A stretch of 64,000 nucleotides of DNA from JBCCWF01 sp038520475 (lineage in GTDB: Bacteria > Cyanobacteriota > Cyanobacteriia > CAKZMO01). How positions within the stretch are numbered: position 1 is the stretch's first letter; every line of letters starts with the position of its first letter. The notes beneath the pieces are model-generated. The model was not told the DNA's origin and made no database searches. It saw only the letters and a list, made by a program, of their open reading frames with translations. This document shows positions 1 to 9,355 of this stretch, piece by piece. The stretch lies in the NCBI GenBank assembly GCA_038520475.1, contig JBCBLF010000002.1, forward strand, positions 4,827 through 68,826, written 5' to 3'. The translations under genes were made by a program, and so were the position numbers.

Positions 1-1
1 G

Positions 2-742
2 AATCCTGTCCAAGCTGCCGTCAATACCATCCTTGCAGCTGTGAAAGGCAAGCAAGTGTTTGGTATTTTCGAATGCTATGGCGGTGATGATGAGCCGATT
101 GATCCGCTGCTAAACAAGTTTGTCAATCTAGGGTTGAAAAAGGGCTTTCCTTCCATTCGTGTCAAGGATATCCCCAATGAACAGGTCTATCAGCTCTGCG
201 AAGAGTCAGGGACAGACCTGGGTCAGTTGCTCACGCAGCAGGCAAAAAACAAGAAATTAAAGGCCATCGACAATGAGCTAGAAAAGGCGCTGGGTCGCAT
301 TAGCAGCGGTCTTTACATCATCACAGCTCAGAAAGGAGAGTTGAACGGTGCAATGTTGGCATCTTGGGTTTCTCAAGCCAGCTTTGAGCCGTTAGGATTC
401 ACCGTTGCTGTTGCGAAAGATCGAGCGATTGAATCGTTGATGCAGGTGGGCGATCGCTTTGTACTCAACATTCTTGAAGAAGGTAATTACCAAATGCTGA
501 TGAAGCACTTCCTCAAGCGGTTTCCACCTGGAGCCGATCGCTTTGAAGGCGTGAAAACTCGCATTGCTGAAAACAGTTCACCGATTCTTGCAGACGCCCT
601 CGCGTATTTAGAGTGCGAGGTATCAAGTCGCATGGAGTGCAGTGACCACTGGATTATTTACAGCACGGTTGATGCCGGAAAAGTCTCTAATCCAGATGGA
701 CTGACCGCTGTTCATCACCGAAAGATTGGTAACTACTACTAA
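2..742 (+). CDS. flv3: diflavin flavodiiron protein, 3' part (Flv3-type probable)
   Basis: This reading frame is open from base 2, so the gene is cut by the window edge and only about 247 C-terminal residues are present. It begins inside the flavodoxin-like domain (VFGIFECYGG, then the QLCEESGTDLGQ helix). It continues through a linker into a flavin-reductase domain (LGRISSGLYIITAQKG, MLASWVSQASFEP, VLNILEEGNY) and ends in a VHHRK tail shared with the next gene. Flv proteins of oxygenic phototrophs pass electrons from NAD(P)H or ferredoxin to O2, forming water and protecting photosystem I. The metallo-beta-lactamase-like iron domain lies off the edge, so Flv3 identity is inferred only from its position before an Flv1-like gene; Flv1 and Flv3 are known to act together as hetero-oligomers. 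A hairpin terminator follows at 752-783. Confidence 0.85.
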   Translation, partial: NPVQAAVNTILAAVKGKQVFGIFECYGGDDEPIDPLLNKFVNLGLKKGFPSIRVKDIPNEQVYQLCEESGTDLGQLLTQQAKNKKLKAIDNELEKALGRISSGLYIITAQKGELNGAMLASWVSQASFEPLGFTVAVAKDRAIESLMQVGDRFVLNILEEGNYQMLMKHFLKRFPPGADRFEGVKTRIAENSSPILADALAYLECEVSSRMECSDHWIIYSTVDAGKVSNPDGLTAVHHRKIGNYY

Positions 743-1063
743 GAAACGGTTAACAAGCGCATGGTAAAGGCCATGCGTTTGTTGCTTCATCAGCTGATCT
801 TTTTTTACTAAGTGGCTTGTTCTTTAAACCACGTTCATCTTAAGAGCTGGAATTTTGGCGCAGGTTGGGCCGACGAAGGATGAAATGAAACACCATCAAT
901 GTTTTCATTGGCCTACACATTATGCAGGTTTCGCCAACGCTAGCCCAACCTAAAAAGGTCCAAAGCACAGATGCTGTGTTGAGAGCTAAAAAGGTTCAAG
1001 TTTCAAAGTGCTTCAGGTTCAGCACGATCCAACTGTCCCAGTCGTTTGTCATACAAAAGCATC
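743..1063. other. intergenic region between the two flv genes
   Basis: It holds the terminator at 752-783 and presumably the promoter of the downstream flv gene. No clear -35/-10 pair or strong ribosome-binding site was recognised. Short ORFs here have no family resemblance. Confidence 0.5.
752..783 (+). terminator. probable terminator after the first flv gene
   Basis: AACAAGCGCATGG pairs with CCATGCGTTTGTT (13 bp with one G-U) across a 6-nt loop. A run of seven T follows a little downstream at about 800. It separates the two flv genes, so the second probably has its own promoter in the 743-1063 gap. Confidence 0.6.
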
Positions 1064-2905
1064 ATGAGCAATTCAGGACGAGACGTACAAATTCTTCCCA
1101 TCGCAGCTGAAACAACCGTGTATCGATCGCGCAGTTGGGAACGTTTGCGGTTTGAAATTGAATATGCACGAGAAAAAGGGACCACAGCTAACTCGTACCT
1201 GATTCAAGCAGAGCAGTCTGCACTCATCGATCCGCCGGGTGCATCATTCACCGAAAAATTTCTAACCACTTTGGAGCATCCGTCGGCGACGTCAGATGCA
1301 CGACCAAAGCTTCCCTTCTGGAGTGATGTGTGGGCTCAGCTTCGTTGGATTGTTCAAGACTATCGTGAAACGCAGGTGTTGCCGTTTGACCTGAAGACAC
1401 TGGACTACATCATTTTGGGGCACGTCAACCCCAACCGTGCTGAAACGCTAAAGGCGATCGCCCCTCTAGCGCCACATGTCACCATTGTCTGCTCGAATCC
1501 AGCGGCCCTGTCGCTTAAGGCAGCCCTTCCAGACCATCCATTCAACATCAAAGTGATAAAAAGCGGAGATGATGTGCTTGATCTGGGGCAAGGTCATCGA
1601 CTCCGGTTTATCCCGATTCCCACGCCTCGTTATCCCGGTGGATTGGCTACCTACGATCCGCACACAGGTATTCTCTATTCCGACAAGTTTTTCGGAGCTC
1701 ACGTTTGCAGTGAGTCTGTATTTGATAGTGAACAAGATACCCTGCAAGACGATCGACGCTACTATTTCGACTGTCTCATGGCTCCCCATGCCCGTCAGGT
1801 TGAAACAGCACTAGAAAAGTTAACAGACTTACCCCCTGTACAACTCTATGCACCCGGCCATGGTCCCCTGGTGAAATACGGTGTCGTCAAGCTCACCCAA
1901 GACTATCAAGAATGGAGCCGCCAGCAGAAAGGGCAAGACATGATGGTGGCTCTGCTCTATGCGTCTGCCTATGGCAATACTGCAACCCTGGCTCAGGCGA
2001 TCGCCCGAGGCATGACGAAAGCAGGAGCCCGTGTTGAGTCCATTAACTGTGAAGCCACTAGCCCGAAAGACATTCAGGCGATCGCTGAAAAATGTGAAGG
2101 ATTTGTCATTGGTTCTCCAACACTGGGCGGTCATGCACCCACACAAATCCAAACTGCCTTGGGGACATTATTGTCGAATGTACCAACGGACAGATTCGCG
2201 GGTGTTTTTGGCTCCTTTGGCTGGAGTGGAGAGGCAATTGATTATCTGAATGACAAGCTGAAAGATGCTGGATACAACTTCGTGTTTGATCCGATTCGGG
2301 TGAAGTTCACACCAACAGACGCAGTCCTCCAGATGTGTGAAGAGTCCGGCACGGACTTCGTGCAAGCGATTAAGAAGTCGAAAAAACGTAAAAAAGCGAC
2401 TCAGCTTACCACAAAGCCTGGTGTTTCCAACATCACACCAACCGAACAAGCCGTGGGTCGCCTTGTTGGCTCGTTGTGCATCGTCACAGCGAAGAAAGGA
2501 GACGCTTCTAGTGCCATGCTGGCCTCCTGGGTATCGCAGGCCACGTTTAACCCTCCTGGCTTTACCGTTGCTGTCGCCCGCGATCGCGCCATTGAGTCAC
2601 TCATGTATCCCAATAGCCAATTTGTGCTGAATATTCTGCCGGACGGGAGACATATCCCGATGATGAAACACTTCCTCAAGCCCTTTTCTCCCGGGGAAGA
2701 TCGGTTTGAAGGCGTTGATACTAAAGAGGCCGAAAATGGTTGCCCTGTGTTAGCCGATTCATCCGCGTATTTGGAGTGTCGAGTTCAGAGTCGTATGGAA
2801 TGTGGCGATCATTGGGTTGTTTATTCCACAGTAGAGCGAGGCGAAGTTCAACAGGCAGAGACTAAAACTGCGGTTCACCATCGTAAATCTGGGAACCATT
2901 ATTAG
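1064..2905 (+). CDS. flv1: diflavin flavodiiron protein, Flv1-like (non-canonical iron site)
   Basis: Complete 613-residue Flv protein. The order is a metallo-beta-lactamase-like domain (about 30-280), a flavodoxin-like domain (MVALLYASAYGNT onward, about 290-440) and a C-terminal flavin-reductase domain (about 460-613). Canonical flavodiiron proteins bind two irons through H-x-E-x-D, H, D and H. Here the first motif reads HVNPNR (H120, N122, N124, R125) and the TPxHWP-type position reads TPRYPG (R189), while D207 and H266 remain. This loss of ligands is the known hallmark of Flv1/Flv2 as opposed to Flv3/Flv4. Flv1 rather than Flv2 is inferred because the sll0218-like gene of the flv4-flv2 operon is absent. 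The ATG at 1064 is preferred over an upstream TTG at 1046. Role: O2 photoreduction with Flv3 downstream of photosystem I. Confidence 0.88.
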   Translation: MSNSGRDVQILPIAAETTVYRSRSWERLRFEIEYAREKGTTANSYLIQAEQSALIDPPGASFTEKFLTTLEHPSATSDARPKLPFWSDVWAQLRWIVQDYRETQVLPFDLKTLDYIILGHVNPNRAETLKAIAPLAPHVTIVCSNPAALSLKAALPDHPFNIKVIKSGDDVLDLGQGHRLRFIPIPTPRYPGGLATYDPHTGILYSDKFFGAHVCSESVFDSEQDTLQDDRRYYFDCLMAPHARQVETALEKLTDLPPVQLYAPGHGPLVKYGVVKLTQDYQEWSRQQKGQDMMVALLYASAYGNTATLAQAIARGMTKAGARVESINCEATSPKDIQAIAEKCEGFVIGSPTLGGHAPTQIQTALGTLLSNVPTDRFAGVFGSFGWSGEAIDYLNDKLKDAGYNFVFDPIRVKFTPTDAVLQMCEESGTDFVQAIKKSKKRKKATQLTTKPGVSNITPTEQAVGRLVGSLCIVTAKKGDASSAMLASWVSQATFNPPGFTVAVARDRAIESLMYPNSQFVLNILPDGRHIPMMKHFLKPFSPGEDRFEGVDTKEAENGCPVLADSSAYLECRVQSRMECGDHWVVYSTVERGEVQQAETKTAVHHRKSGNHY

Positions 2906-3103
2906 AATCGGCAAAAGCACTATCAGACGCTAAGGATAATGTCACTCAGCTGCTTTATCGTTTTAGTGTTCATTATCGTTACTGCCAACGAAAGTCCCAT
3001 ACTCAAGATAATGAGCAGTTTCTCGAATTGCTGAGTTAGTGCAGCAAATTCCTCAAGGAAAAGAACAGCTTTCTCAAGTTAATCAAGATTAAATTGAAGA
3101 TGC

Positions 3104-4234
3104 TCAATCTTCCCAGAGACGACGGCGCTTGGGCCCGTTGAGTCGCTGATGTGCATCTTGCAGTAATTCAGGAATCGATAGCTGTTCTGGACAGCGGGGC
3201 AAGCAGTCGCCGCATTCTGTACATCGATTGCCCTTACGTCCGGGAAACCAGTGTCCAGCATTTTCAAACATACGATAGCGGTACTCTCCAAATGCATTCA
3301 TGTCATAGGCAACCGCTAAGTTTCGCAGTCTCAATATTTCAGGGATGTTGATCTCTTCGGGGCAGGGCAAACACTCATAACACTGAGCACAGCGATCGCC
3401 CCCCAGCGCCGTTGATTGATGCTGCTCTAGCTGAGCCAATACGCGACGCTCATGCTCTGAGAGTGGCTCAGTGCGGTCGGCTAGCTCAAGAGGTGTGTCG
3501 AGTTCTTCAGGAATCGCGGGACCAACGCTGAGAGTTGTAATGCGGCGATCGCCCAGGAGAAATCGGTGGTTCATTTCTAAGGGTGAATAGGGCGCACAGA
3601 GATCCTTCAGCTTTGATGGTGGGGTGTAGAGCAATCCGCCTTTATCCGCAGGTGAGATGATAAAGACGCCCATGTCTTTTTGATGTGCAAGCTCGACCGC
3701 AGGTTCATTGCGCTGAAAAAACAACGTGTAGTGCAAATTAACGAACTCAAAGAATCCGGTATGGATTGCTTTTAAGATGATGTCCAGAGGGGCGTGGGTC
3801 GAGAAGCCGACATGCCGAACTGTTCCATTAGCGATCGCGTTTCGTACTGCCGCCATACATCCATTTGGCTCAAGCACCCATTCAAGATGCTGGGGAGGGT
3901 TCAATCCCTGAATCGCGAGGCAGTCAATTACATCAACACGTAGTCGATGAAGAGAATCTTGAATCGCAGTCGCCATCGACGCAGCGTCGGAGGTTGGCGT
4001 AATTTTTGTCGTGATGACAATTGACTCGCGGCTGATGTGATGGGTCTGAAGAGCCTGCCCGAGAAATGCTTCACTTTGGCCATATGCACGAGCAGTCTCA
4101 AGGTGATTAATGCCACGCTCAATGGCGTAGCGAACAATCTGACCAGCGTGATCCGCCGACGCCAGGTAGCGCATTGTCCCAAGAGAAAACACAGAAATGT
4201 GACGATTCGTTTTCCCAAACCGACGATACTGCAT
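3104..4234 (-). CDS. aldo/keto reductase with C-terminal iron-sulfur domain
   Basis: 376 residues. Residues 1-250 form an aldo/keto reductase (TIM barrel) starting MQYRRFGKTNRHISVFSLG. The usual FDTAxxYG catalytic segment reads LETARAYG, so the expected Asp is Glu. The C-terminal 100 residues carry two ferredoxin-like cysteine clusters: C282, C285, C288, C291 and C338, C341, C344, C348, each followed by Pro. Proteins of this layout are annotated as Fe-S aldo/keto reductases; substrate unknown. The gene starts 13 bp after the bifunctional-nuclease gene and is probably co-transcribed with it. Confidence 0.85.
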   Translation of the reverse strand: MQYRRFGKTNRHISVFSLGTMRYLASADHAGQIVRYAIERGINHLETARAYGQSEAFLGQALQTHHISRESIVITTKITPTSDAASMATAIQDSLHRLRVDVIDCLAIQGLNPPQHLEWVLEPNGCMAAVRNAIANGTVRHVGFSTHAPLDIILKAIHTGFFEFVNLHYTLFFQRNEPAVELAHQKDMGVFIISPADKGGLLYTPPSKLKDLCAPYSPLEMNHRFLLGDRRITTLSVGPAIPEELDTPLELADRTEPLSEHERRVLAQLEQHQSTALGGDRCAQCYECLPCPEEINIPEILRLRNLAVAYDMNAFGEYRYRMFENAGHWFPGRKGNRCTECGDCLPRCPEQLSIPELLQDAHQRLNGPKRRRLWED

Positions 4235-4247
4235 TCACCTTCAGCAC

Positions 4248-4757
4248 CTAAGCTTCTTCTCCACTGCTGCTCAATCCCCCGCGTTGCGCAAAGTCTTCAG
4301 GCTTCAAGCCAGAGAGAAAATCTCGAAACGCTTTTCGTTCTGCTTCATCGGCATCTCGATCGACTGGAATCGAGGCATCTGCAATCACTTCTTCCATGAC
4401 CCAAATAGGGCTGTCAGTTCTTAAGGCAAGGGCGATCGCATCACTCGGTCGAGCATCAACTTCTTTGGTTGTTTCACCACTTCTCATCACTAATGTGGCG
4501 TAGAAGGTATTGTCTTGCAGGGAGTGGATTACGACTTTTTCCAGCTCCAAATCCCATTCTTCGATTACATTCACCATCAAGTCGTGGGTTAGGGGGCGAG
4601 GAGGATTTTGGTTGTCCAGCGCGTTAATAATTGCTCGAGCTTGCTCTTGGCCAATGAAAATGGGAAGTTGTCGTCGGTCAGCGGTATCCTGCAATAAAAC
4701 AATCGGGCTACGGGTCGCTGCATCAAGTGCGATTCCAGCGAGTTTCATTTCTAGCAT
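4248..4757 (-). CDS. bifunctional nuclease domain (BFN/DUF151) protein
   Basis: 169 residues matching the DUF151/BFN family along almost the whole length: an N-terminal LLQDTADRRQLPIFIGQEQARAI block, a central segment around LEKVVIHSLQDNTFYATL, and the RPSDAIALALRTDSPIWV block that is the best-conserved part of the family. A plant member has reported RNase and DNase activity; the role in cyanobacteria is not established. It is the first gene of a likely two-gene minus-strand unit with the Fe-S aldo/keto reductase and is divergent from riboflavin synthase. Confidence 0.85.
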   Translation of the reverse strand: MLEMKLAGIALDAATRSPIVLLQDTADRRQLPIFIGQEQARAIINALDNQNPPRPLTHDLMVNVIEEWDLELEKVVIHSLQDNTFYATLVMRSGETTKEVDARPSDAIALALRTDSPIWVMEEVIADASIPVDRDADEAERKAFRDFLSGLKPEDFAQRGGLSSSGEEA

Positions 4758-5438
4758 TGACTAGCCTCCAAATCCATTGCATCGAGCGTAGGGATGGTAG
4801 TTATCCCAAGAGCGTTGCCATTTGTCGTTACAAGCCACCCTGGTCAATGTGGATGATGTCACCCGCATCTCATTAAAGGCAGGGTTCGTATGCATTGATC
4901 CCATCAGCATCATGAATGAGTGAGCCATCACTTGTTTGTGTAAACGAAGACAGCAAAGCGCCTCAGCCATCAAAATACTGCTATCAAAACACGACTGCGT
5001 GCACATTGAGCAACTGAGAGGAGCAATCAATCAATACCTGCTTTTGGTTTTCAACGCGTTCTGCAAGAGCCCATCTAACAAAGCAAAATAGGTGATTGAA
5101 TCTTCGAGTGAAACAACCCGACCCTCTATCTATGATGAGCATAGGTGCACTGAACGCTAAACTAACCAAATTTTAACTAAGTAACAAATTGAGTTGAGAT
5201 ACGTAATAGCTCAAAAATTAAATTCAGATTCTTATAGAGGCTTTTCTCTCATAAAGCACAGAGTCATGGAGCACGGAAGCTCATGCTGGCTGAGCAATGT
5301 AAATGCTACATGACCATCAGTATGCCCTGTTATGCTTATCATCTAAAGAGATCCTCCTAAAACTTTAATCAAATGATAGGTTCATGAACTCACCCCGTGT
5401 TATTTGCTCATGAACGTCAACTGGATGTATTCGCAACT
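4758..5438. other. divergent intergenic region, BFN protein / riboflavin synthase
   Basis: 681 bp without a supportable gene. It should contain the promoters of both flanking genes. I looked for the conserved blocks of an FMN riboswitch before riboflavin synthase and did not see them. Confidence 0.4.
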
Positions 5439-6176
5439 ATGTTTACAGGACTTATTCAAGCAATCGGTAAGGTTTCACAACCATCTAGCAATGAGCTTCA
5501 GGTTTCATGGAATGCTCACCAATATCCTGAGGTAGGAGATGCGATCGCCATCGGAGATAGCATTGCAGTTGATGGCATCTGCCTCACGGTGATGAATATT
5601 ACAGCGGATGGATTCATCGCTGATGTGTCACCAGAAACCGTCGGCCGCACAACCCTCAGCGACGATCAGGTTGGCCAATGTCCAGTGAATTTAGAGCGAT
5701 CGCTACGAGTTGGCAGCAAGGTTGGCGGTCATTTCGTGACAGGCCATATCGATGGTGTTGGCTATTTGAAATCAGCCATTCGAACAGCGACCTCGTGGGA
5801 AATGAGTTTCGATGTTCCAGATGCCCGAATTGCTCGATACATTGTTCCTAAAGGAAGCATTGCGATCAATGGCATTAGCTTAACCGTTGCAGATTGCAGT
5901 CCCTCAGGTGACAAGTTTAAGGTCGCCGTTATTCCAGTCACCTACGACGATACAAACCTCAAACACCTTGCTGCTGGTAGCCGAGTCAATCTTGAGGGAG
6001 ACATTTTAGGAAAATATGTCGAAAAATTGATACGTACGGGTTCGCTCCATGGCGTTGCCAATTTGGGGACAATTGGTGAACCATTTGAAGACGCCAGCGG
6101 TTTATCGCTATCCAATCAGCCTCATCAGCGCAGCTCCGTTACGTCAGATTTCTTAGCGGAGCATGGTTACACTTGA
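5439..6176 (+). CDS. ribE: riboflavin synthase, alpha subunit
   Basis: 245 residues. The family start MFTGLIQ sets the ATG at 5439; an upstream in-frame extension to 5397 has no counterpart in the family. The two homologous lumazine-binding halves are visible: GDSIAVDGICLTV and FVTGHIDGVG in the first, PKGSIAINGISLTV in the second, each giving the barrel repeat. The enzyme dismutates two 6,7-dimethyl-8-ribityllumazine molecules into riboflavin in the cytosol. The protein is some 30 residues longer than usual at the C-terminus, a Ser/His-rich tail without recognisable domain. Its last 10 bases overlap the 3' end of convergent murI. Confidence 0.93.
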   Translation: MFTGLIQAIGKVSQPSSNELQVSWNAHQYPEVGDAIAIGDSIAVDGICLTVMNITADGFIADVSPETVGRTTLSDDQVGQCPVNLERSLRVGSKVGGHFVTGHIDGVGYLKSAIRTATSWEMSFDVPDARIARYIVPKGSIAINGISLTVADCSPSGDKFKVAVIPVTYDDTNLKHLAAGSRVNLEGDILGKYVEKLIRTGSLHGVANLGTIGEPFEDASGLSLSNQPHQRSSVTSDFLAEHGYT

Positions 6177-7039
6177 ACCTGATACCCGATGAGGGGCATT
6201 AGCGTGATCTGCTCTACTTGAGGAATATATCCCAGCCATTGAGATGCCAGCGATGAAAATTTTTCAGGATGCTGACTCACGCAGTAGCGAATCGTTCGGT
6301 GTTGAGCCGTTTCCATGTTGAGTAAACCCAACATCTGTAGTTCATGAAAAACAGCTTCAGAGACTGGTACTGCAGGGTCAACCTGGTGAATAGACCCAGG
6401 TAGAAGAGTGTCAATGACTGGTTTCAAGTGAGGGTAGTGCGTACAGCCATAAACCAGTGTGTCAATGTCATGCTCAATTAACTTCTGCACATGAGTCGCC
6501 ACAATGGAGGTCGTTGAGGGTTCATAAATACGACCCGATTCAATAATGGGGACAAACTCTGGACACCCAACCTCCCATACCTGAACGGCAGGGTTGTATT
6601 CAAGCATCGCCTGTGTATAAGAGCGGCTAGCCGCAGTTGCTGGAGTCGCAATGACACCAATGCGCTTGCCTCGGGCAGCCATGCGAGCCGCTGGCAGAAT
6701 GACTCCTAAAATAGGCATATCAAACTCACGTCGCACACAGTCGAGGGCAAGGGCAGAGCTGGTGTTACATGCCATTACTACCATTTTTGCGCCATGTAAT
6801 TGCATCCAGTTCAGGATTTCGCGCACGAATTGAATGATTTCTATCTGCGATCGCGTTCCATAGGGGAGGCGTGCTGTGTCACCAAAATAGAGCAGCGCCT
6901 CATGGGGAAGTTGGCGGGCGATCGCCTTCAATACGGTCAATCCCCCCACGCCACTGTCAAAGATTCCAATCGGTGCCCGAGACCGAGCATCAGCTGAAGA
7001 TAAAGCCTTAGAGTCCATCACAGGGCGATCGCTGTCCAT
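6167..7039 (-). CDS. murI: glutamate racemase
   Basis: About 290 residues. The family motifs are IGIFDSGVGGLTV near the N-terminus, the MACNTSSA segment with the first catalytic Cys, and YGCTHYPHLKP with the second. It converts L- to D-glutamate for peptidoglycan synthesis. Start choice is uncertain: GTG at 7054, ATG at 7039 and ATG at 7018 are all in frame and the family homology begins only at about residue 25. I chose 7039. The stop overlaps the end of ribE by 10 bases on the opposite strand. Confidence 0.93.
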   Translation of the reverse strand: MDSDRPVMDSKALSSADARSRAPIGIFDSGVGGLTVLKAIARQLPHEALLYFGDTARLPYGTRSQIEIIQFVREILNWMQLHGAKMVVMACNTSSALALDCVRREFDMPILGVILPAARMAARGKRIGVIATPATAASRSYTQAMLEYNPAVQVWEVGCPEFVPIIESGRIYEPSTTSIVATHVQKLIEHDIDTLVYGCTHYPHLKPVIDTLLPGSIHQVDPAVPVSEAVFHELQMLGLLNMETAQHRTIRYCVSQHPEKFSSLASQWLGYIPQVEQITLMPLIGYQVQV

Positions 7040-7294
7040 AACGTCATGCCACACCTTATCCCGGGCCGCTCAAAAACTGTCGTTGCTGACTTGGGGAGTG
7101 AACCAATTTGGAAGATACGCGGTAGGTCAATATCTTCAGATGGAACAGTCCCGGGGAGCAGCAACACCCGGAAATTCTTACTGGTAGATTATCAGCTCAC
7201 TCGATGTAAATCTATGTAAACTGATCACAATTAGGAGCCAGCATATCAGAAGAATTAGCAAATACAGCAATCTTCATTTCTTCATGAAGATGAT

Positions 7295-8701
7295 TCAATC
7301 CTTTCCGCTGACGGTTTCAATCGGCCCACTCTCTAAGACAGACGCTGGCTCATCGTCTAGAGCAGCGGAGTCTGTCTCACGATTGAAGACGACTCTGAGT
7401 AGTGGAGGCGCAATGAACGTCGTCATGATGACCATCACAATAATGGCTGCTTCCAGAGACTCTGAAAGAATACCGCTAGCTGAACCAACCCCGGCAAATA
7501 CAAGGCCGACTTCACCTCGCGGTACCATGCCCACACCGATGGCTAATCGATTAATAGACCCCTGACCAAACACGGTAAATCCAGTAATGACCTTACCAAC
7601 AATGGCAACAATAATCAGGAAAGCAGCCATGATGAGCCCTTCTCGATTATTTGGATCAGCTGGGTTTAAGACGCTGAGATCTGTCCCCGCTCCAACGACT
7701 ACGAAAAATACCGGAACCAACATATCCGCAACCGGAATGACCTGCTCTTCGAGGTCACCGCGCTTATCGGTTTCTGCAAGAATCAGTCCCGCAGCAAATG
7801 CACCCAAGATGGCTTCTAAGTGAATGGCTGCAGCGATGTAGGCCAGCGTGAAGGCAAACACCATTGACGATAGGAGTAGCTGCCCCCGCGTTTCCATTCG
7901 TTCCACAAGTTCAACGAAAAAGGGAGANNNNNNNNNNNNNNNNNNNNNNNNNNNNNNNNNNNNNNNNNNNNNNNNNNNNNNNNNNNNNNNNNNNNNNNNN
8001 NNNNNNNNNNNNNNNNNNNNNNNNNNNAGTACGTCATCTAATACAGCGGCACCAATAATGATTTGTCCTTCCTTGGTACTTAATTGTTGAATTTCAGCGA
8101 GCACCTTTGCCGTAATCCCGATGCTCGTCGCTGTCAGTGCAGCCCCTGCAAACACCGCAGGGATCGTCGGAATGCCAAATACAGCAATTAGACCTGCCGT
8201 ACCGAGTGCAAATGGCGCAACGACACCAATCACAGCAACAACAGCTGCCTGTGGCCCAACCCGAATCAATTCCTTCAGATCTGACTCTAGACCAATTTCA
8301 AACAGAAGAAGAATGACGCCAATTTCAGATAAAACAGAGACGACCTCACTCTGAGCCTCGAAAACTTGAGTTGAAATCTCAACTGGCATCCCAGCGGTAC
8401 TCTGTAAAAAACTGATGATCAGTGGATCTGCCCCTTCTGCAAGCCCTTCTGGAAAGACGATGAGCTTCAGCACAGAGATTCCAACGACAACTCCACCCAC
8501 TAATTCTCCTAAAACAGGGGGCAAGTTTAACCGAGCACAGAGTTCACCAAAGAGCTTGGCTGAGACATAGACAACGATGAGGCTAATCAGAACTGCTGCA
8601 AGAACAAAGGAACCAACCTCAGCTTCTGAAGCTTCGGCTGCCGCAAGTAGTGGGGCAATTGGATACATCGAGAAGTCGAATGGAAGAAATGGAATTGACA
8701 T
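7295..8701 (-). CDS. CPA2-family Na+(K+)/H+ antiporter, NhaS3-like
   Basis: About 468 codons including 100 unread bases (7928-8027). The protein is almost wholly membrane-embedded, with about a dozen hydrophobic stretches, starting LAAVLISLIVVYVSAKLFG and including the LPPVLGELVGGVVVG segment and the LLLFEIGLESDL block typical of the CPA2/NapA/KefB group. A later MVPRGEVGLVFAG motif is also characteristic. The size and lack of a cytoplasmic TrkA domain match the cyanobacterial NhaS3 type, a Na+/H+ antiporter placed in the thylakoid membrane in Synechocystis. The frame continues on both sides of the gap. It is divergent from ndhCKJ. Confidence 0.8.
   Translation of the reverse strand: MSIPFLPFDFSMYPIAPLLAAAEASEAEVGSFVLAAVLISLIVVYVSAKLFGELCARLNLPPVLGELVGGVVVGISVLKLIVFPEGLAEGADPLIISFLQSTAGMPVEISTQVFEAQSEVVSVLSEIGVILLLFEIGLESDLKELIRVGPQAAVVAVIGVVAPFALGTAGLIAVFGIPTIPAVFAGAALTATSIGITAKVLAEIQQLSTKEGQIIIGAAVLDDVXXXXXXXXXXXXXXXXXXXXXXXXXXXXXXXXXXSPFFVELVERMETRGQLLLSSMVFAFTLAYIAAAIHLEAILGAFAAGLILAETDKRGDLEEQVIPVADMLVPVFFVVVGAGTDLSVLNPADPNNREGLIMAAFLIIVAIVGKVITGFTVFGQGSINRLAIGVGMVPRGEVGLVFAGVGSASGILSESLEAAIIVMVIMTTFIAPPLLRVVFNRETDSAALDDEPASVLESGPIETVSGKD
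7928..8027. other. run of 100 N inside the antiporter gene
   Basis: Unread bases. The antiporter frame is the same on both sides, so the length may be close to true, but 100 N is also a common default gap size. Confidence 0.95.
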
Positions 8702-9355
8702 TCAAATAGGCGAGAACGCAACAGCAAGGGATCGTAACTCAGAAATGCCGCAGCAATGGTATCAAAAGTTAATCACTCGGCTTGAACGAACTGAGTGTAG
8801 TTTGGCCTCGTCCTTCTATCATTCAGCCGTAGCTGAATGATAGAAACGAACGACCCAAGAAAAATGATTAATAACCAAACCTTTAATAGCTATCTGTTTT
8901 GATGATTGATTTTGTGAGTAAATTCTATTTCAAATGCTTGAAACTTAAGCAATCAGAATCGTTCATTAAACCTATGCTTATCGCTGGTCAAGTTTAGGAT
9001 CGAGTTTGCCATTGGGAATTGTTCAGCTAACGATAACATTCAACCGATGCTGAGGCCGAATACGGCGATCGCTCAAATAGCCGCTCAGGCCTTAACTATT
9101 AGCTGAATCGGTCAACCCGGACTAGTCAGAAAGCCGCGCCAGTAAACAGTCGCATCATTAAACTAGCCTACATACAACAGTAATTGTGCTCAAAAATTCT
9201 TCCTTCCTACGGGTGACTTTATCATCTTCAAATTCTCGAAAAAAGCGTTTTGCAACCCCGATGGATTGAAATCTCCTCCTATTTTCAGGTTGTTGAGCAG
9301 TATCAAGGGGGGTACCATAGTATCTGTCATTGTGTATTGAGATATTAGCAGTCAA
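8702..9355. other. divergent intergenic region, antiporter / ndhC
   Basis: 654 bp without a recognisable gene. It contains a perfect inverted repeat at 8814-8845 and a HIP1 site. Promoters for ndhCKJ and the antiporter are expected here but were not identified. Confidence 0.45.
8814..8845. repeat. perfect 14-bp inverted repeat in a divergent promoter region
   Basis: TTCTATCATTCAGC and GCTGAATGATAGAA are perfectly complementary around the 4-nt loop CGTA. It sits 113 bp upstream of the antiporter start and about 510 bp upstream of ndhC. It is not at the 3' end of either gene and has no T-run, so it is not an obvious terminator; an operator or transcript-leader hairpin is possible. Confidence 0.7.

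Noticed and set aside
1454..1461. Very frequent GCGATCGC octamers across the window
   Set aside because: This is HIP1, a known highly abundant cyanobacterial palindrome; useful for identifying the organism but not novel.
4758..5438. Possible FMN riboswitch before riboflavin synthase
   Set aside because: The conserved blocks of the FMN aptamer were not found in the 680-bp gap.
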